Positions 44,185 through 57,440 are shown, numbered from the stretch's first letter. The stretch is 64,000 bases of DNA from Owenia fusiformis (GCA_903813345.2 CAIIXF020000008.1:1187341-1251340); one strand, 5' to 3'. Translations and numbers: made by a program. Notes: a model not told the origin generated them from the sequence alone.

Positions 44185-46290
44185 GTAAGTGGACATTAGA
44201 CTTCCTCTTTGTATAAGGATGCTATAGTGAACTCTCTCTTACCAACAGAGAATGCATTTAAAGCAAGGGACCAATGGTATTTCAGAAACATGTGACCCCT
44301 CATCTCAAAACTTGCTTTGCTAAATTTTGAATTTTGACAGCTGTTTTAGGTTCTAAAAATAAGATGATTAATAGTATTCTAATCAAAAACTTTTCCTCTC
44401 TTCTCTAGACTTGTGGATTTCCCGAAATGTCATTGATCTTTTTTAATGTACATCAAGTTATGTCCAAAGAAAATGTTTAAATCAGATAAGTCTAATGAAT
44501 ATAAGTTGTTAAATATCATGCTGAAGCTGTAGATTGCATTAAACGTGTACAATTGCTCCAGGTGACTTGCTTTTAATCCTTAATTATACATTTGGAAGTA
44601 TATGGACCATATTTGAATACATAAAGTTTAAATGAAAAGTTGAGTTCCAACATGGTAGATAAATAGTGTAGACAAAGCGAAACCTTGTTAGCAGATGATT
44701 ATACACAGTAGTTTGCAAAACCAATAGTTTTACATTTGTAATTGCGAATGAGGTAGCTTAGTTATACATGGACATGACTATTGAATCAAACTCAAATTTA
44801 GCTTCTGTGTAACATAAACGTGAACTTGAATAAATGTACAACTGAACAAACTTTGAAAGTAATAAACTGATACAAGAGTGAAATATATGAGAGGATATTA
44901 TTAAAGTCCACATCTTTGCATTGGAATTCCGTAAAGTTGAAGTATCTTAACATCATCAGTTTTCTTTGACCGTTTGTTCATATTTAGATATAGAAATAAT
45001 AAAAATAGTCTTCAATTTTGCAATTGTTATATGCGGTGACTCTTGCCAAAATTATAAACCTTTGTTATGGATCAATAAAATTAATTGTGTAATAATCCCT
45101 TCTAATCTGTAATGTTATGGCCAGATATATTTCAGGTCAAAGCTTAAGTTTGCACCTGTGCGCACCTGCACAGGGACGCTTACTATAAATAGCATGTCAT
45201 GCTTGTTCCATAGAAAAACTGTCCAGGAAAGAATGACAAGTTAACCACTCAGGCAGGGAAATCACGCTCATTGTACAAAGTTTGCGTGTACATTTATTTT
45301 ATTTGAATGTTAGACTGACAGTAAATTAGAGTAATAATCAGTCATATTTTTTGTAGTAGTTTAGATAGAAGGAACTGACACTAAGCATTTGATGATGGAT
45401 TATATCATGTTTCCAAAAATATCTGATGTTGCATAAAAGATAAATAGGGATTATCATTATGTGATCATGAAAAAATACAATGTGTGTCCTGAGAAAGAGC
45501 AAACTGAATTTTGTTTCATAATTAGACACCAAAACATTAAAAGGTCGACAAAATACCTGATCACGATCCTTACTACAGAGGTTCAGATGACTTCCTACTA
45601 AGATGATAGAAAAAAAATAGAAAAAAATAGAAAAAGAGAAAAAGAGATAACTCAAAAACCATGTGTGACCATAACCATGGTTTCCTTTCTTAAGAAACCC
45701 CATGCTTTGACTTTCACTAAAATTTGGATTATTGAATGTCTTGTTGGTGTGTCAATGATGCTAAGAGCATTGAATTGCAAATGTGAATGCAATAGTGAGG
45801 TAACATTTGCAAATCAGACACTGGTGAAAAAAACTGAACCAGCAATGTTTGTATATGACTTGATATAAAATTGTTTAAAATGTTGTGTTGCCTTAATGCC
45901 TTTACAGAGTGCTTTTTAACTTTTATACAGTAAAACTCGTGTACAGTAAACACATACCTATGGAGCCACAAAAATATGTTCACTATAGGTAGGTGTTCAC
46001 TACAGAGAGGCAATTTTATACAGAACTAAGTGAAGTATGTGCTTAGAAGAGACATTCACTAGACATGGGTGTTACTGTATTATGGACATTAAGAGCTTTC
46101 AGTTAATAATAACAAAGAAACATCAAGTCAAGATTCATTAGTTGCTAACATTTTTTGTATGAGTAAATCCAAATGCAATGTATCATGAGGTATTTATATC
46201 AACTTGGCCTTCAAAAGAATTTCACGGAGATCATGTTTTTACACGTGATTTAGAATAATAGGGATCACTGAGTACGTTATCGTATAAGAT
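44185..46290. other. ASPP intron 4, left part
   Basis: AT-rich. The 121-residue minus-strand frame at 45338-45703 is Phe/Tyr/Ile-rich as expected from AT-rich DNA read through and is not supported as a gene. No ASPP coiled-coil exon was recognised. Confidence 0.35.
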
Positions 46291-46293
46291 TAT

Positions 46294-46400
46294 TAGACTC
46301 CAGATGTAAATCTGGAGTCTATTGTTTTCGTCAGTATTCTTATTATTCTTTATTCTTTATTATTCTTTATTATTCTTTCCCAGTTTTCTCGATAACCATA
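46294..46400 (+). repeat. Perfect hairpin followed by TTATTCT repeats
   Basis: TAGACTCCAGAT (46294-46305), loop GTAA, and its exact complement (46310-46321), then TTATTATTCTTTATTCTTTA-type repeats to about 46376. It looks like the terminus of a dispersed element whose body, with GGTCAAAGGTC-like words, may continue to about 47100; no second copy is in the window. Confidence 0.6.
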
Positions 46401-47122
46401 AGGCTTCCAATAAAGATCATTATGCAGTCAATTTATGTCCAGTATCTAGTTCCTCGGAAATTGGGTCAAATTTTTATCTAGGTCAAAGGTCAAGAACTAG
46501 GTCAAATCCAGTACTTTGTCACTTTTTTCGATTTTCTCGGTCGTCCTTCAATATTTTTGATCCGGTTTTTTTTCATTGTGTTCCTCATAAAAAAGTAGAA
46601 AATCTAGGGTCGATTTAGTTTTTTGGTATCTCAAACCGATTTCGAGATATCAGTGTCCGAAAACGAGGTCCAAAAAAAAAATCTCCGAATCCAATGTCCA
46701 GGATATCAGTCTTATAGGAAATTTTCTCAGGATTCCGAATCTGAAAACCAAATTCGAATCAGACTTCCGGTTCAGAAGTTATGGCGTTTTGAAAATTCAA
46801 AAATCGCTAAATTTGGTGCCTCATGTTAATTCAATGGGAAAAAATATTTTTTTGAAGTGTAAAATACGAGATATAGACTAAGCACAGCTAAACATAATGG
46901 AAGCCCATAAAAGAAAGGGACCTCAAAACCTTCTTTTCATAAAAATTTGGACACCAAAATCCCTAGGTCAAAATCTAGGTCAAATTCATTTTGTATACAT
47001 GTAGCCAAGAGTGTGCTAATAGTGTTAGCCTTTTGCCGTCAGAAAGTATTTTGACCCACTTTTGAGATATGGTGTCCGAAAAGTAGGTCAAAATAAAAAA
47101 TTCTCCAAATTTAACGTTTGAG

Positions 47123-47710
47123 TTAACCTTTACCAATTAGATTGCCCGATTTATTCAGTCCTTAGTAGGTGACTTCCTGTTGACCTAGAAATGGCGATGT
47201 TTCGAAAAATATTTCTCAATTCAACAATTCAACAGTGTTTAAGTCGTTTTTAGTGAACAAATCGTACAAAATGACGGCCAAATACGATCACAACGAAAAT
47301 GTGGAGGAAATGGATTGCGATTTCGAGCTCTTTAGGCTCTTGGAAGCCGATAATGGTCATCGAAAATAGAAACTAGAATATTTTCTGAACTGAAAAGAAG
47401 AACATTCGATCTCTGCAAATTCAGTTTTGGATTCTGACCAGACGTTGAATCTCCCGAGGGGCGAAACGGCGGATTCTGGAGGAGTATTCATGGTATATTC
47501 AAGCCCAGTCGTGTTTATGTACGAAAAAAAATCATGAGAACATTTTTCTCATGAGCCACGCTAGTGTATCTTCCCTTTGTGAAAATTTTATCCAGATTCA
47601 TTCAGTAGTTATTGAGATATTAATTATTTAGTCCAGGCATATCATTTTTGAAAAATAAGTCAGATGCGTGGGATATATTTGCTGAAATAAGTCGGAGTGC
47701 AGAAGGTTAA
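47123..47710 (+). mobile_element. piggyBac-type TTAA element, copy 1 (internal deletion)
   Basis: TTAA at both edges, right end CAGAAGGTTAA, left end TTAACCTTTA joined directly to CCAATTAGATTGCCCG, so about 70 bases of the left subterminal region seen in copy 3 are missing. Ends of the form TTAACC(T)TTxxCATGC fit piggyBac-like transposons. No transposase is present. Confidence 0.75.
47271..47369 (+). other. Conserved 32-codon open frame in piggyBac-type element, copy 1
   Basis: Starts MTAKYDHNENVEEMDCDFEL and ends EADNGHRK then TAG. The same frame with the same stop is intact in the two other copies (57087-57185 minus; 61657-61755 plus). It may be the acidic start of a lost transposase; I do not recognise a domain. 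Translation is not shown. Confidence 0.45.
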
Positions 47711-49055
47711 AGCTTACTTAGTTAATTATTATCAGATTCTGATTTTTGCTCTTTTTACATTGACATGCCAGCACATCAAAAAGAAGGCTTCGTCTGAAAT
47801 AGGAGTGTTTGTGACAGGTGTTATAGCACTTTGACATGCTATGCTTTATAATATATAATTTAGAAATTATCCTAGCATGTCATATATCATTATACAGCAA
47901 TTACTGATAACATGTGATGAAAATAGAAACTTGGTAACATTTTTGGACATATTGCTATTTTTTAATCATATTCTTGTTATTACATGTTCATTCAGCAATT
48001 TTTGCAGTTAAAAACTGAGTTTTTTCTAAAATTATAGTTTTTGGCATAAGGCGGTCAAGAGCTGTTATAACTGAAAATGTTTATTTTGTTGGTATTTTAT
48101 TATATAGTATATAGTAAATGGTGATATTTTGATATTCAAAATTTTCAGTGAATGCCTGTTTCTAACTTACATTAGAAGAGGGCTGTACTCTTTCAGGGAA
48201 GCTAGAGATTTTATGTCAACTTAACCTTAATTTTTTAAGAAAATATATAGGTCAAAAATGTCCTCCCTGGCTACAGGCATATACTGTATGAAGTTTCATA
48301 CTTGAGAGTTCTGCATGGGAGATTAGTGTTCAAAAATGCAGGTGTTTTTTACCTTGATTGGTTTATTACAATTGCATGTACATGTACATTTACAGTAGCT
48401 ACACAGAAGATCTTTTAATGAGAAATGTATGCTATATAATGGTGTATACTGTACTAAATCAATTTGCTATAGATTAAAGCCATGGTGTCTAACTACCTAT
48501 ATTATCCTCTTTAAGACAATAATTTCTATTGGCATACATTTAATCTTTTAATATGATTAATAAATTATAGTAAATGAACTTTCCTTGATTAAATCATTGT
48601 CCTGTTTCTATATACATGTACATGTAAATTATCGTTTTAAACTAGAATTTACAATATTCAGTATTAATGGTTTTTGAAAGATAATCAGAGGCATCAAATG
48701 ATTGTTTATTTTATTTTTAAATGTCTGTTCTCTGCAGTAATATGTTTTAGGTTGTTAGGAATTAAGTTTTGAGCCTATTTCCAGCAAAAAATGTTCAAGT
48801 ACTTGATGACATTTGAAATTGGCCAAGTAACTAATGAAATAAGGCCAGCAGATTGGTGATAAGTTACAGTAACTGTCTCTTGAAAAATATGTCTGCTGTT
48901 TTTTTTAATCAATAGAAAGAAAGTACCAAGCAAGCAAGTAGATTTTTAATTATAATTTTTGTATGATATCTCTTCATCTAGTGGTTTCCTTGATTTTGAT
49001 TTTAGAAGAAAATGAGATAACAACATGATCAATTTGAAATATTTTGGATGGTTAA
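47711..49055. other. ASPP intron 4, no gene seen
   Basis: AT-rich stretch without supported features. Confidence 0.35.
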
Positions 49056-50070
49056 CTAATAGTGGGGGGAATTTAGTGGAAAATATTTCAAATGGTGATA
49101 CAAGCAAATTTATTGGCTTAATCTGTTATTTAAACTATTTGGAAAAATTCTGTCCCTGTGATCGATCAAACTGAACACTATTTCAGGAAAAAATCCAAGA
49201 TGGCTGCCGTATATGTGTAATTCGATACAAATGACACTCTAGAATCATATATACAGATAAATATGGTTTAAAATTATATTGATTCAGTAGTAAAGCATGT
49301 ACATTATATCTAGAAATACAGTTACATTCATTGATGAGCTGAATTTGGGCAAAATGACTTTATATAGGGACTCTACAAGGTTCTATTTTGAGAGCACTCT
49401 TATTTTGTAACAACTTTAGTCATTAAACTTGTTTTCTTGAATAATGTTGATATTTCACACATAATTCAATCTAATATTTCAAGTTTACATGAAAACACTG
49501 TCTTACAAGTACCAAGGAGACTTTGAAGGAGTCCCGCAAGGTTCTACTACACTCCATTATTATCACAATCTCTTGGAATTTGGTGGAAAATATTCAAAAT
49601 TGCGATACATGCAAATTTATGGGCTAGTCAGTTATTTATGCAAATAAGAAAAATTCCATCCCTCAAATCAGCCAAACCTAATACTATTTCAGTAAAAAAT
49701 GTATGGTTGTCGAAATATGTACACAATTCCGTAAAAATGACACCTTAGATTCATACATAGAGATAATATGGTTAAAAAATAGGTTCACTCAGTACTAAGA
49801 CATGCAAATATATTTAGAAATGCTATGATCTTCTTTGATTTGAATTTTGGCAAAAAGGAGTTATAGGAGTTCTTCAAGGTTCTATTTTGGCCCTCTCTGT
49901 TAGAACTTGAATTACTTTATAACATTCTCTAATACATTTTATATTTAAGACAAAATTCAAGAATATATTTCAAGTTTGAATGAGAATATTGTCAACCAAG
50001 TAGCAATGCAAACATTGAAATGGTCTTCCATGGTTCTACCTTAGTCCATTATCATCACAATCTCTTAATA
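49056..50070 (+). repeat. Two diverged tandem copies of a ~515-base repeat with RT-like words
   Basis: The block GTGGAAAATATTTCAAATGG...CTCAAGGTTCTATTTTG occurs at 49075 and again at about 49587, roughly three-quarters identical by eye. Positions 49528-49545 encode GVPQGS, the conserved motif of LINE reverse transcriptases, and the second copy has GVLQGSIL, so these may be decayed LINE pieces. A related piece lies inverted at 52380-52550. Confidence 0.5.
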
Positions 50071-50229
50071 GTATGATGAAATAAGGGCAGGTAGACAAGA
50101 ACTTATCAATTATACAGAATTACATGTGGAATTGTACAATACTGTACATCTAAGTACAGATTTTTTACAAAAGCAAACTAAACATGTCTAAAGACTTGCT
50201 GGGTTTATAGCCCCATGTCGAGTTGTCTA

Positions 50230-51150
50230 CAGTGAGGTCAACAGTAAAGGCCATGTGATGTTGCAGCTATAACAAAGCTAATAGCAGAAACAAAGCAACA
50301 CAAAACCAACTTCCCAATTGTATGGTTTGATATAACTAAGGCAGCAGTGTACCACACAAATGAACTCAACAGCTTTGAAGCATTTTAATGTTCCTCAACA
50401 TGTGATTGGCCTTGAGATAGAGCACCTTGAAGGTATTCAGTTGAGATTCTTGACTGAAACAATCACCACTGGTTGGCAGCCTTTAGAGAAGGGAATCATG
50501 GCAGGCTGCATATTACTATTCATGGCAGCTATGAACATCCTTCTGAAAGGAGCCACAAGGAGTGCAATGAATTTAAAATGAAAAATGGTAACTCACATCC
50601 AACATACCAGTATCACATTTTCATGGATTGATGGGGTCACTCTAGCAAATGACACTGAAATAGCCATTCTGTGAATCTTCACTGAACTAAAAAAACTAGT
50701 AACCTGGGAATCGTATAAATGTTGCAGTCTCCTAGAAGCTCCCTGTCATTTCGTTATAGAGCACTAAATGACACAAAACTTACCCAACCAACTAGGCAAG
50801 GCAGGACTGCCTAATAGAACATCCAACATATTGACCCAATTGTCACAAGTACTTCAAACTGCCTAAAGAGTCTTAAAGCAACATATGTGATTCAGGCAAC
50901 AGATTGGAAGGTGACTAATTGTAATGACTATTGCAATGAAACTCCTTTATTGCCCAAATGACTTGATTGTCATCACATCGGAACAATATGATAGTCCCTT
51001 TCCTGGCTGTTAAATTCTGCTGGAGTAACAGCAACAGAGTGGAACAAGGCTCTCCTAGAAATAGGCCAAACAGAAAAATGGTGACTATGGCTGCATTGTA
51101 CAGAGCTGGCTGAATAACTGAGTGAGGTTTGATCAACCTGTTTTCCAACA
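50230..51150 (+). pseudogene. Non-LTR reverse transcriptase remnant
   Basis: In broken frames the sequence reads IVWFDITKA, then ALKHFNVPQHVI, TITTGWQPLEKGIMAGCILL and MAAMNILLKGATRSA, followed by an FMDWWGH-like piece where the RT catalytic block would fall. Order and wording match the RT domain of a mollusc-type LINE (DLxxAY, hydrophobic-helix and GCxxSPxLF blocks). Stops and frameshifts make it non-functional. Confidence 0.55.
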
Positions 51151-52379
51151 TCTCTGAGTTTGTATGCAGCTTTAGGGGTAGAAGCAGAAAAAATGGAAAT
51201 TAAACTGACAAAAAAAGACTAAAGCTGCTAATCACAACAAAACCTGAAGGACAATAGTGCCACAAGCAATGATACTCCATTATTTAAACTCATGTCAAAA
51301 TTCTGCAATTATTTTCTTGCTGGTGTCAAGGTAATGGTGTTGTAGTTGTAAAACATGGTAAATACATTGATAAATCTGCAAAACTCACTCAGTACTCAAT
51401 GTTCAGTTGTTTTGGCAATTTACATAAATTGATTTTGTTGTAAATTAGTGCATTTGTAAGTGTAAAGAATAAGAAGGGTGTCAAAAGTGAACCTTAAACG
51501 GCTCCTATGTAATAATGACTTTTAAAAACTGATTTTGTTGTAAATTAGTGAATGTATATTCCTAATTATAGAACAGCAGTACCAATGATGTTAAATTCAT
51601 TAAATTAAATAATAAGAGTAACTATTGAACCAATTTGTGAGTATACAAAATAAGAAGGGTGTCAGGAATGAACCTTGCTTAACTCCTAATTATTTATTTT
51701 GACTTGAGTTCATAACAGTATTATGTGTTATGTGTGTATGTTGTATACAGCTCTAAACATAGAGATAAACATGTCTAATCATACCCTGATGAAATCATAG
51801 CAACCTCTCTATTTTATGATTACATTACATTACATAGTGATACATGTACTACATAAGCATATAATCATACACATATATAAAATATGTTGTGTCCTATATA
51901 GTTATAATAATCATATTATAATATCCAGTTACCTTTGAAGATGGTCTGAATGTACTTATTTGATTTCTATTGATACACGTTTCTAACTTAATCCTACAGA
52001 ATGATAAAAATTGACCACAACTTCCTTTTTCCAATTTTATGGGGTAGGGCACTTTCAACGCTTTTTAAAAAATACTTTTGATTTTTGAATATTTGAAATC
52101 TTCATATTGTAGTATCTGGCAAAGTTATTAGATGTTTTTTGAATAATAATTAATGTTATTTGTCATTGCATTCTTTATTTGAACCTAGAAAATGAACATT
52201 ATTTCCCATTTTACGCCAAATCGTCACACTTTGGGGCTATGGGAGAGGGCTAAAATTCAGTTTAAAAATTTGAAAAAAATTCACTAGACTATTTTCACCT
52301 TAAAGAACAACATTTCACCATGAGAGCATGAATTTTCCAAAAAAAAAGAATTTTGCCCACCCTACATGTTATTTAAGTC
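51151..52379. other. ASPP intron 4, no gene seen
   Basis: Two short direct repeats, ATTGATTTTGTTGTAAATTAGTG at 51428 and 51530 with a following AATAAGAAGGGTGTCA word (51467 and 51646). Otherwise AT-rich. Confidence 0.4.
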
Positions 52380-52550
52380 ATACTTTGTCGGCCATCTTGG
52401 ATTTTGGGGGGAAGAAGTGAAATATTCCGTCGATCACAGGGACAGATTTTTAGAAAAAGGTTTTAAGAAGCAGAAAAGCCAAAGTTTATACTTGTATCAC
52501 CATCTGAAATATTCTGCCTTATATAGGGGTAAATTCCCCCCACTATAATT
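52380..52550 (-). repeat. Inverted relative of the 49.1 kb repeat
   Basis: Its complement reads ATAGTGGGGGGAATTTA, then a TTTCAGATGGTGATACAAG word and CTGTCCCTGTGATCGA, following the order of 49058-49170. Together the two could form a long hairpin in RNA. Confidence 0.55.
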
Positions 52551-53510
52551 GAATTATACAATGTTTATAGTGAATTGATCTGGTTTTGCAACTCTGGTAG
52601 ATACAAACTCATAGGCTTGCATCAAATCTCTACACCCCTCCCCATCCTATCTACTTGACCTCTAGAAATGAGGAGAACATGTATATTGTGAGGGAATCAC
52701 AAGAGTTTGAAGCAAGACAACAAACTTGCTGATTTTCCTTTTAATGGGGTGGTGGTGGTTGTTACCCTAAATTCATAAGTTTGTTTTTGTTTACCCAAAT
52801 TAGAGCAATGAAACCAATCATAAACAAGATACTTTATCACTCTTTGAGAAAATATCAAAATTCCAAGATGACATTGAAGGTGAGGCTAGACTTATTTTCT
52901 GGAATTTTTGTTAGGAGGGAAAATAAAATCTCCATGAAAAATCAATCTTGTTTATCCACAGACATGAAGCTAAAAGGCAGGAAATTATGAGGAATGGAGG
53001 ATATTTTTAAGAAGTAAAGATATCAGATTTTGAAGATATGGGAAAATTTTCATGTATTTTTATAACATGGGGAATGAAATGAGTGATATTGGAGGAAATT
53101 CAGTGTTAGTTTTAAGCCCAGTGCCTATTTTATAGACCCAATCTAGAGTCTGTAATTTGAGCTTCAGTGGCGGTCTATTTATTTGTCAATATCTCACCCC
53201 TTTTAAATTGTATCCTGGTTGTTTCCATGGAAACTGAGTTTAGAAATAATCTTTCCCTGATAAATCATATCTTGACTTTCTCATGGATTGATATCAGGAA
53301 TGTAAAATTGAATGGTATAGCTAGAATAGAAATTCATTAGATAAATAGTCCTATGTAGAGCGCTATTGTTATCATTTAGATTTCAAAGGTACAAAGTGAA
53401 GTTTTATTAAGAGTAAATAAATGTAAATTATCACTGGGCCCCAAGGATAACCAGTCTTTGTACCTAAAAATAAATATACTTTTCATAACAAAGAGGGTTC
53501 CGATTTATTA
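52551..53510. other. ASPP intron 4, no gene seen
   Basis: AT-rich, a 69-residue frame at 52781 is unsupported. Confidence 0.35.
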
Positions 53511-53610
53511 ATTTCACTGCTCGTATTATCTATTTTACTGCTTTTATTATCAATTTTACTGCTTTTATTATCAATTTTACTGCTTTTATTATCAATTTTA
53601 CTACTCTTAT
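53511..53610. repeat. 21-base minisatellite
   Basis: Four to five units of TTTTACTGCTTTTATTATCAA, the first and last degenerate. Confidence 0.85.
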
Positions 53611-55292
53611 TTTGGTCTCAGGTTTGAAAAAAATCCAAATGTTTTGATAAAAAATGTTAATTTCTATAAAAATGTTAATTTCCCATTAATGTGCCAATAT
53701 TTATATTAAGGACACACCTTACGTGTCTAATGTTTGCAATATATTCAGGTAGTTAGAGGTCATACAAGGAAATGGATGTAATTATCGCTTAATATAAGGT
53801 TTATAATTGAATTGCTGGCTACATCACAACATAAATCAACAGATTCATGCCAAGTTAAGCAATAATATTCCATTGTCAGATTGAGAACTTCGATGGCATG
53901 TTGGAAATATTAATTATCTCTTCGTCTCATTCAAGCTCATTATTATGTCGTAATTACTCTTTCCAATACTCTGATATCGTCAATGTACTGAGGCTCTGGC
54001 ATTCATATTCACACATTTCATTCACAAGAAGGTTGCAGTTGTTCTTTTTACATCATATAATGCTAAAGGCCCTGGGTGAGTAAGTGTTATCTTATGTAGT
54101 GGTAGTTGTTCCTTTGCAATACTAGTGTGATACTAGTTTTGTTTTCATTCAAAAACTACCATAGATGAACTCCCCAGTAGTGTGTGACTACCATCTGATA
54201 TAAAAGTCTTGTATCAAGTCTATGTGCTACCCCACCCCCTTCCTACATATTAAAGGTAACTAGAGATGAGGTTTGTGAGGGAAAGTGGGAGCCTGACTGG
54301 CACAATTACTTGAAGCAAGACTATGCACATGCTGAGGAAGACTTGCCATGTGAAGTTGGATGTAACAATAGTGGATATGGTTGTTAGGTACACTGAGACT
54401 ATAGTGGCTAGTTACAAACTAACATGAAGTTGAAGCTCTCTTTTAATGAGTTAAGTCAGATCCATACAAAGGCTGATTGTTCAGCTTCTCCTTTAGGATT
54501 CAGATGGATCCCAAATGATATATGTTTGTGAGACAATAAGGTTATATATACAGTATGTTGATGTTGCCTTGCCTCTAGCTACTGTACTTCCTGTATTCTA
54601 TACATAGGTTGGAAAAGTAGATATTTTGGTAGAGAGGATTGATGTCAGATGATTTGTATAGCATTATACAACCTCACAACAACAAACAAATAAATTAACA
54701 AATTATGAGAACATTCTCTTGAAAATGTAGGCACTTAATCATAGTAGTGGAGCATATTGCATCATCTGTCAACAAAGAAAACCTAACAATTTATTTATTT
54801 CTGGTCCAAACTTCCCTTAACGGGCAGTATATATACAGAAACATTTGTTAAAATCTAGATATATTTCATGTAATTCATTCTTGATCTTATCTGTTCCTCT
54901 CTTGCTGTCATAGAAATAGGGAGTTTGTAAACCCACAAGCAAAATATTTTTTTCAGACTTTAAATAAAATACAATACAGATTGGAATCAAAAAGGAAATA
55001 GTCAACTTTTTGAATGACATAGAAATCACATAACTTTAACCATTGTAAGAGAATCAGGCTGTTCATACAAAGTTTAGAGATAAAGGGATATAATGATAAG
55101 AGAGGCTATGTACTATGCAAGCAGATAGCTACTATCTCATTTCTGCGTACAAGTTCACTCTGAGTGTAAATTAGAAGCGAGATTGGCAACATCAGTACTG
55201 CAGAATGTGTACAGTTATGTGTTGAATTTTCGTTGGAGTTTTGGATTAAGAATACGCCCTGAATAACTGGGTTTATTTTATTTTTCGTAACC
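53611..55292. other. ASPP intron 4, no gene seen
   Basis: AT-rich intron. Nothing supported until the candidate exon at 55293. Confidence 0.35.
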
Positions 55293-55313
55293 ATGGCTGG
55301 CAAAGATACTAAG
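55293..55313 (+). CDS. Candidate alternative first exon of the ASPP gene
   Basis: CC-ATG-GCT in a strong Kozak context encodes MAGKDTK and stops at AAG|GTAAGA, a strong donor in phase 0. ASPP exon 4 (44184) also ends in phase 0, so this exon could replace exons 1-4 and start a form lacking the Ras-association-like domain; short ASPP2 forms starting internally are known in vertebrates. It could instead be the first exon of another gene, or chance. No downstream exon is in the window to test it. Confidence 0.4.
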
Positions 55314-56757
55314 GTAAGATATTGTGATATAGTCAACATGTTTAGAATCTGTTATTTCAGTAATATTCATACACATTCTTCAACTGTGAACTCTGCCATT
55401 TTCTGGCAACATTTCTGTATTTCATGCACAGTGTTCTTCAGAGTTGAACAATTGTTTCTTTATATTAATTGTTTTATATAAAATTCTTTCCTCTAATGCA
55501 TTTATTGTTTTCAAAATATGACCTCTATCTGTCATCAATACCGACCACGTCTTATTTAATGATGTCAGAATCAAACTGATACATGTATTAATTCTCATAC
55601 TCCTCACATATTTGGAAACATGGCTGAAAAGAAATGAGATGTTACATTTTATCATGACAGGCATTTTATGTTGTTGCTTAAACCTGAGAGAGTTTTCATG
55701 TTAAAATTATAATTTCCATGAACTTACCAGGTGTATTCATTAATTTTGCTTGTGTGTTGTGAGAAGTTCTTATGAATCCCCCTCTGTGGCTTTTTTATTT
55801 GAGATACATGTGATATACTTTTCTTACTGAATGAATTTGTATGTGTTACTTGTAAAGGCTTGTAACAAGTGATAAAACAAATCCAAATAAAAATATATTT
55901 TCTAGAAAATTCAAAAAAAGATCCTGTTATTAGATATGGTGATTTATTTTTTTATCATAGATCTTAGTGCCGACTTATTTTAATCTGCCAAAAACTGTCA
56001 GATTATTAATCAAATCACGGAAATAAAACGAATTAGCTTGTTTGCGGAATTGCATCAATAAAACAGTAATGCGGTTACATTGAATAAGACAATTTAGATG
56101 AATGATTGAATTCTGTTTGCAGAATATTTCTTGTTCATTCTGACACTTTGCTCTTTTTCACTGTGATATTGCAAGAGATTCAGTGAAATCTAAATTGACA
56201 TTATGTTGCCTTTTTGTAAGTTTAAACCTGGACCATGGTTTAAAACTTCTCTTTTTCTTTAGACTTTGTAAAAGAAATTGTTGATATCATGTGCAATTTT
56301 TGTATGGGTTGGCATTGGCAATGTAGATGCTCACTTGGTTCAAATGAGGTATTCATCCTATAAATAAATTACATGTAATTCATGCTGATGTCTGATAGGC
56401 AAGAAATAAGTGGACTTGACCAGTAATCGATTGAATTAGTATGAACAAAAAAGCAAGAAATAGATTGAAATGCATTGCCATGAATTCCCTATATCTTAAT
56501 TCCCTTATATTTTAAAAATAGCTTTGTGCCTACCCAAATAGATATTTGCACCCTTTTTACAATGAAAAACATGAAAAATAATCTTATTTGTCCTAACCTT
56601 GATCTGAATTATAGAAATGAGAAGTTTGCGCCTACTTGATCAAATCAAAAGAAATCCTTGGGAAACAGTGATAAGTAAAACCTTTGATGAATTATTTTGA
56701 AGAAATGATTGAAATAAAAGTGCCTATTAGTGTTATCATATGGCCTTTATTTCTCTA
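55314..56757. other. Intron or intergenic, no gene seen
   Basis: AT-rich stretch without supported features. Confidence 0.35.
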
Positions 56758-57440
56758 TTAACCTTTACCATGCTGCCTTATTTCAGCAAATATATCCCAC
56801 GCAACTGGCTTATTTTTCAAAGAGTGCAAAAAATTATATAATAATTAATATCTCAATAACTACTGAATGAATCTGGATAAAATTTTCACAAAGGGAAGAT
56901 ACAGTGGTCTGGCTCATGAAAAAAATGTTCTCATGAATTTTTTCGTACATTAACACGACTGGGCATAAATATACCATGAATACTCCTCCGGAATCCGCCG
57001 CTCCGCCTCTTCGTCTGGTCAGAATCCAAATCTGAATTTGCAGCGATCGAATGTTCAATTTTTCAATTCAGAAAATATTCTAGTTTCTATTTTCGATGAC
57101 CGTTATCGGCTTCCAAGAGCCTAAAGAGCTCGAAATCGTAATTCATTTCCTCCACATTTTCGTTGTGATCGTATTTGTCCACCATTTTGTACGATTCGTT
57201 CACTAAAAACGACTAAAACACTGTTTAAATTGAGAATTATTTTTCGAAATATCGCCATTCTAGGTCAACAGGAAGTCATGTTAGGCACTGAATAAATCGG
57301 GCAATCTAATTGGACAATACGAATGGCGCGAAAAAGTAAAGTTTTTAAAAGTTTGAAATCGGGCGTACGGGTCCGCCGGCAGTTGTGAGAGACATTTTAG
57401 TCTCGGCGGACGAGTCCGCCGGCAGCACGCTAAAGGTTAA
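56758..57440 (-). mobile_element. piggyBac-type TTAA element, copy 2
   Basis: 683 bases between TTAA sites; ends TTAACCTTTACCATGCTG and, on the other strand, TTAACCTTTAGCGTGCTG. Close to one end is a GC-rich stretch with GTCCGCCGGCAG repeated twice (57378 and 57413). A 74-residue frame at 56834-57058 lies on the same strand as the conserved short frame but is not conserved in wording in copy 1. Confidence 0.85.
57087..57185 (-). other. Conserved 32-codon open frame in piggyBac-type element, copy 2
   Basis: Reads MVDKYDHNENVEEMNYDFEL...EADNGHRK and stops at TAG. Differs from copy 1 at about four residues, all without breaking the frame. Confidence 0.45.

Noticed and set aside
45338-45703. 121-residue minus-strand frame rich in Phe, Tyr, Ile
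   Set aside because: Composition is what AT-rich DNA gives by chance; no domain, no splice or promoter context.
45744-45800. tRNA-like sequence (GCTAAGAGCATTGAATTGCAAATG)
   Set aside because: A faint likeness to a tRNA D-arm and anticodon arm, but no box B follows.
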